This document shows positions 63,958 to 64,000 of a stretch of DNA of 64,000 bases, in pieces. This DNA comes from Erysipelotrichaceae bacterium (GTDB taxonomy: Bacteria; Bacillota_I; Bacilli_A; Erysipelotrichales; Coprobacillaceae), in assembly GCA_018365815.1 (NCBI GenBank), contig JAGZJH010000001.1, forward strand, positions 75,221 through 139,220, in the 5' to 3' direction. The notes under the pieces are model-generated. The model was not told the DNA's origin. It did not search any database and was given only the letters and a program-made list of their open reading frames with translations. Positions within the stretch are counted from its first letter, which is position 1; each line of letters opens with the position of its first letter. The position numbers were made by a program, and so were the translations under genes.

Positions 63958-64000
63958 GGAGGTTTAGCTCAGTTGGGAGAGCATCTGCCTTACAAGCAGA
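63958..64000 (+). tRNA. tRNA-Val (UAC), partial at window edge
   Basis: The 5' part is seen: acceptor GGAGGTT, D-arm GCTCAGTTGGGAGAGC, and the anticodon stem-loop CTGCCTTACAAGCAG with anticodon TAC. The sequence stops after the anticodon arm. It is probably the first of a tRNA cluster that continues past the window. Confidence 0.9.

Noticed and set aside
1..64000. CRISPR array or toxin-antitoxin/defence island
   Set aside because: No regularly spaced identical repeats and no cas, restriction or defence genes were seen in the window.

Overview
The window is AT-rich and reads as the chromosome of a low-GC, spore-forming Firmicute of the Erysipelotrichia type (Thomasclavelia/Coprobacillus-like gut bacteria). 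The evidence is the base composition, strong GGAGG ribosome sites, a dacF-spoIIAA-spoIIAB-sigF sporulation cluster, Firmicute-type DnaB/DnaI primosome genes, a TPP riboswitch, a giant 2-hydroxyacyl-CoA dehydratase activase and an Rnf complex. The genus is an inference; nothing here proves it. Almost all genes lie on the minus strand; plus-strand genes sit only at the two ends.

Layout. 1-1.75 kb is the right end of an integrative element: a small ribbon-helix-helix-like protein, two candidate small RNAs and a tyrosine recombinase, ending against a truncated C39 peptidase gene. 2-3.3 kb has a PAP2 phosphatase, a DUF5662 protein and tRNA-Leu(CAA). 3.55-5.46 kb is a group II intron, probably class C, inserted just after the terminator of the next gene, with a frameshifted reverse transcriptase. 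5.5-14.4 kb has an HPrK/PEPCK-fold protein, signal peptidase I, the spoIIA cluster, MupG, and broken serine-hydrolase and NUDIX genes. 14.4-19.1 kb is the CoA-dehydratase activase with a MarR regulator. 19.2-22.7 kb is a thiamine salvage operon (thiM-thiE-HAD-thiD-deformylase-like) behind a TPP riboswitch with its own terminator. 22.7-30.2 kb has a 6-phospho-beta-glucosidase, a Gx transporter/FMN-lipoprotein/exonuclease cluster, DJ-1, a serine hydrolase and a broken Na/Pi cotransporter. 30.3-42.1 kb is core metabolism and replication: pyk-pfkA and dnaE-polA-mutM-coaE-dnaB-dnaI.

42.5-52.9 kb is the most unusual part. It is an extracytosolic flavin and Rnf electron-transfer region: ApbE flavin transferase, a duplicated-domain lipoprotein, and rnfC-rnfD-rnfG-rnfE-rnfA-(57-aa Cys-rich membrane protein)-rnfB. 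RnfD carries two extra C-terminal FMN-binding domains, and RnfB is only about 100 residues, lacking the usual ferredoxin domains. With the NusG-II protein (52.6 kb) and the Gx transporter plus FMN lipoprotein (24.8-25.7 kb), this suggests an extended flavin-based electron wire at the membrane, with ApbE attaching the FMN.

52.9-64 kb has an RlmD-like protein lacking its catalytic residues, YihY, galT with a LacI-type regulator, AraC and MerR regulators, an EF-G paralogue, glutamate dehydrogenase and the start of tRNA-Val(UAC).

Six protein genes are visibly decayed (serine hydrolase, NUDIX, Na/Pi cotransporter, GH31, reverse transcriptase, C39 peptidase). Several are broken only by in-frame stop codons, which suggests recent inactivation.
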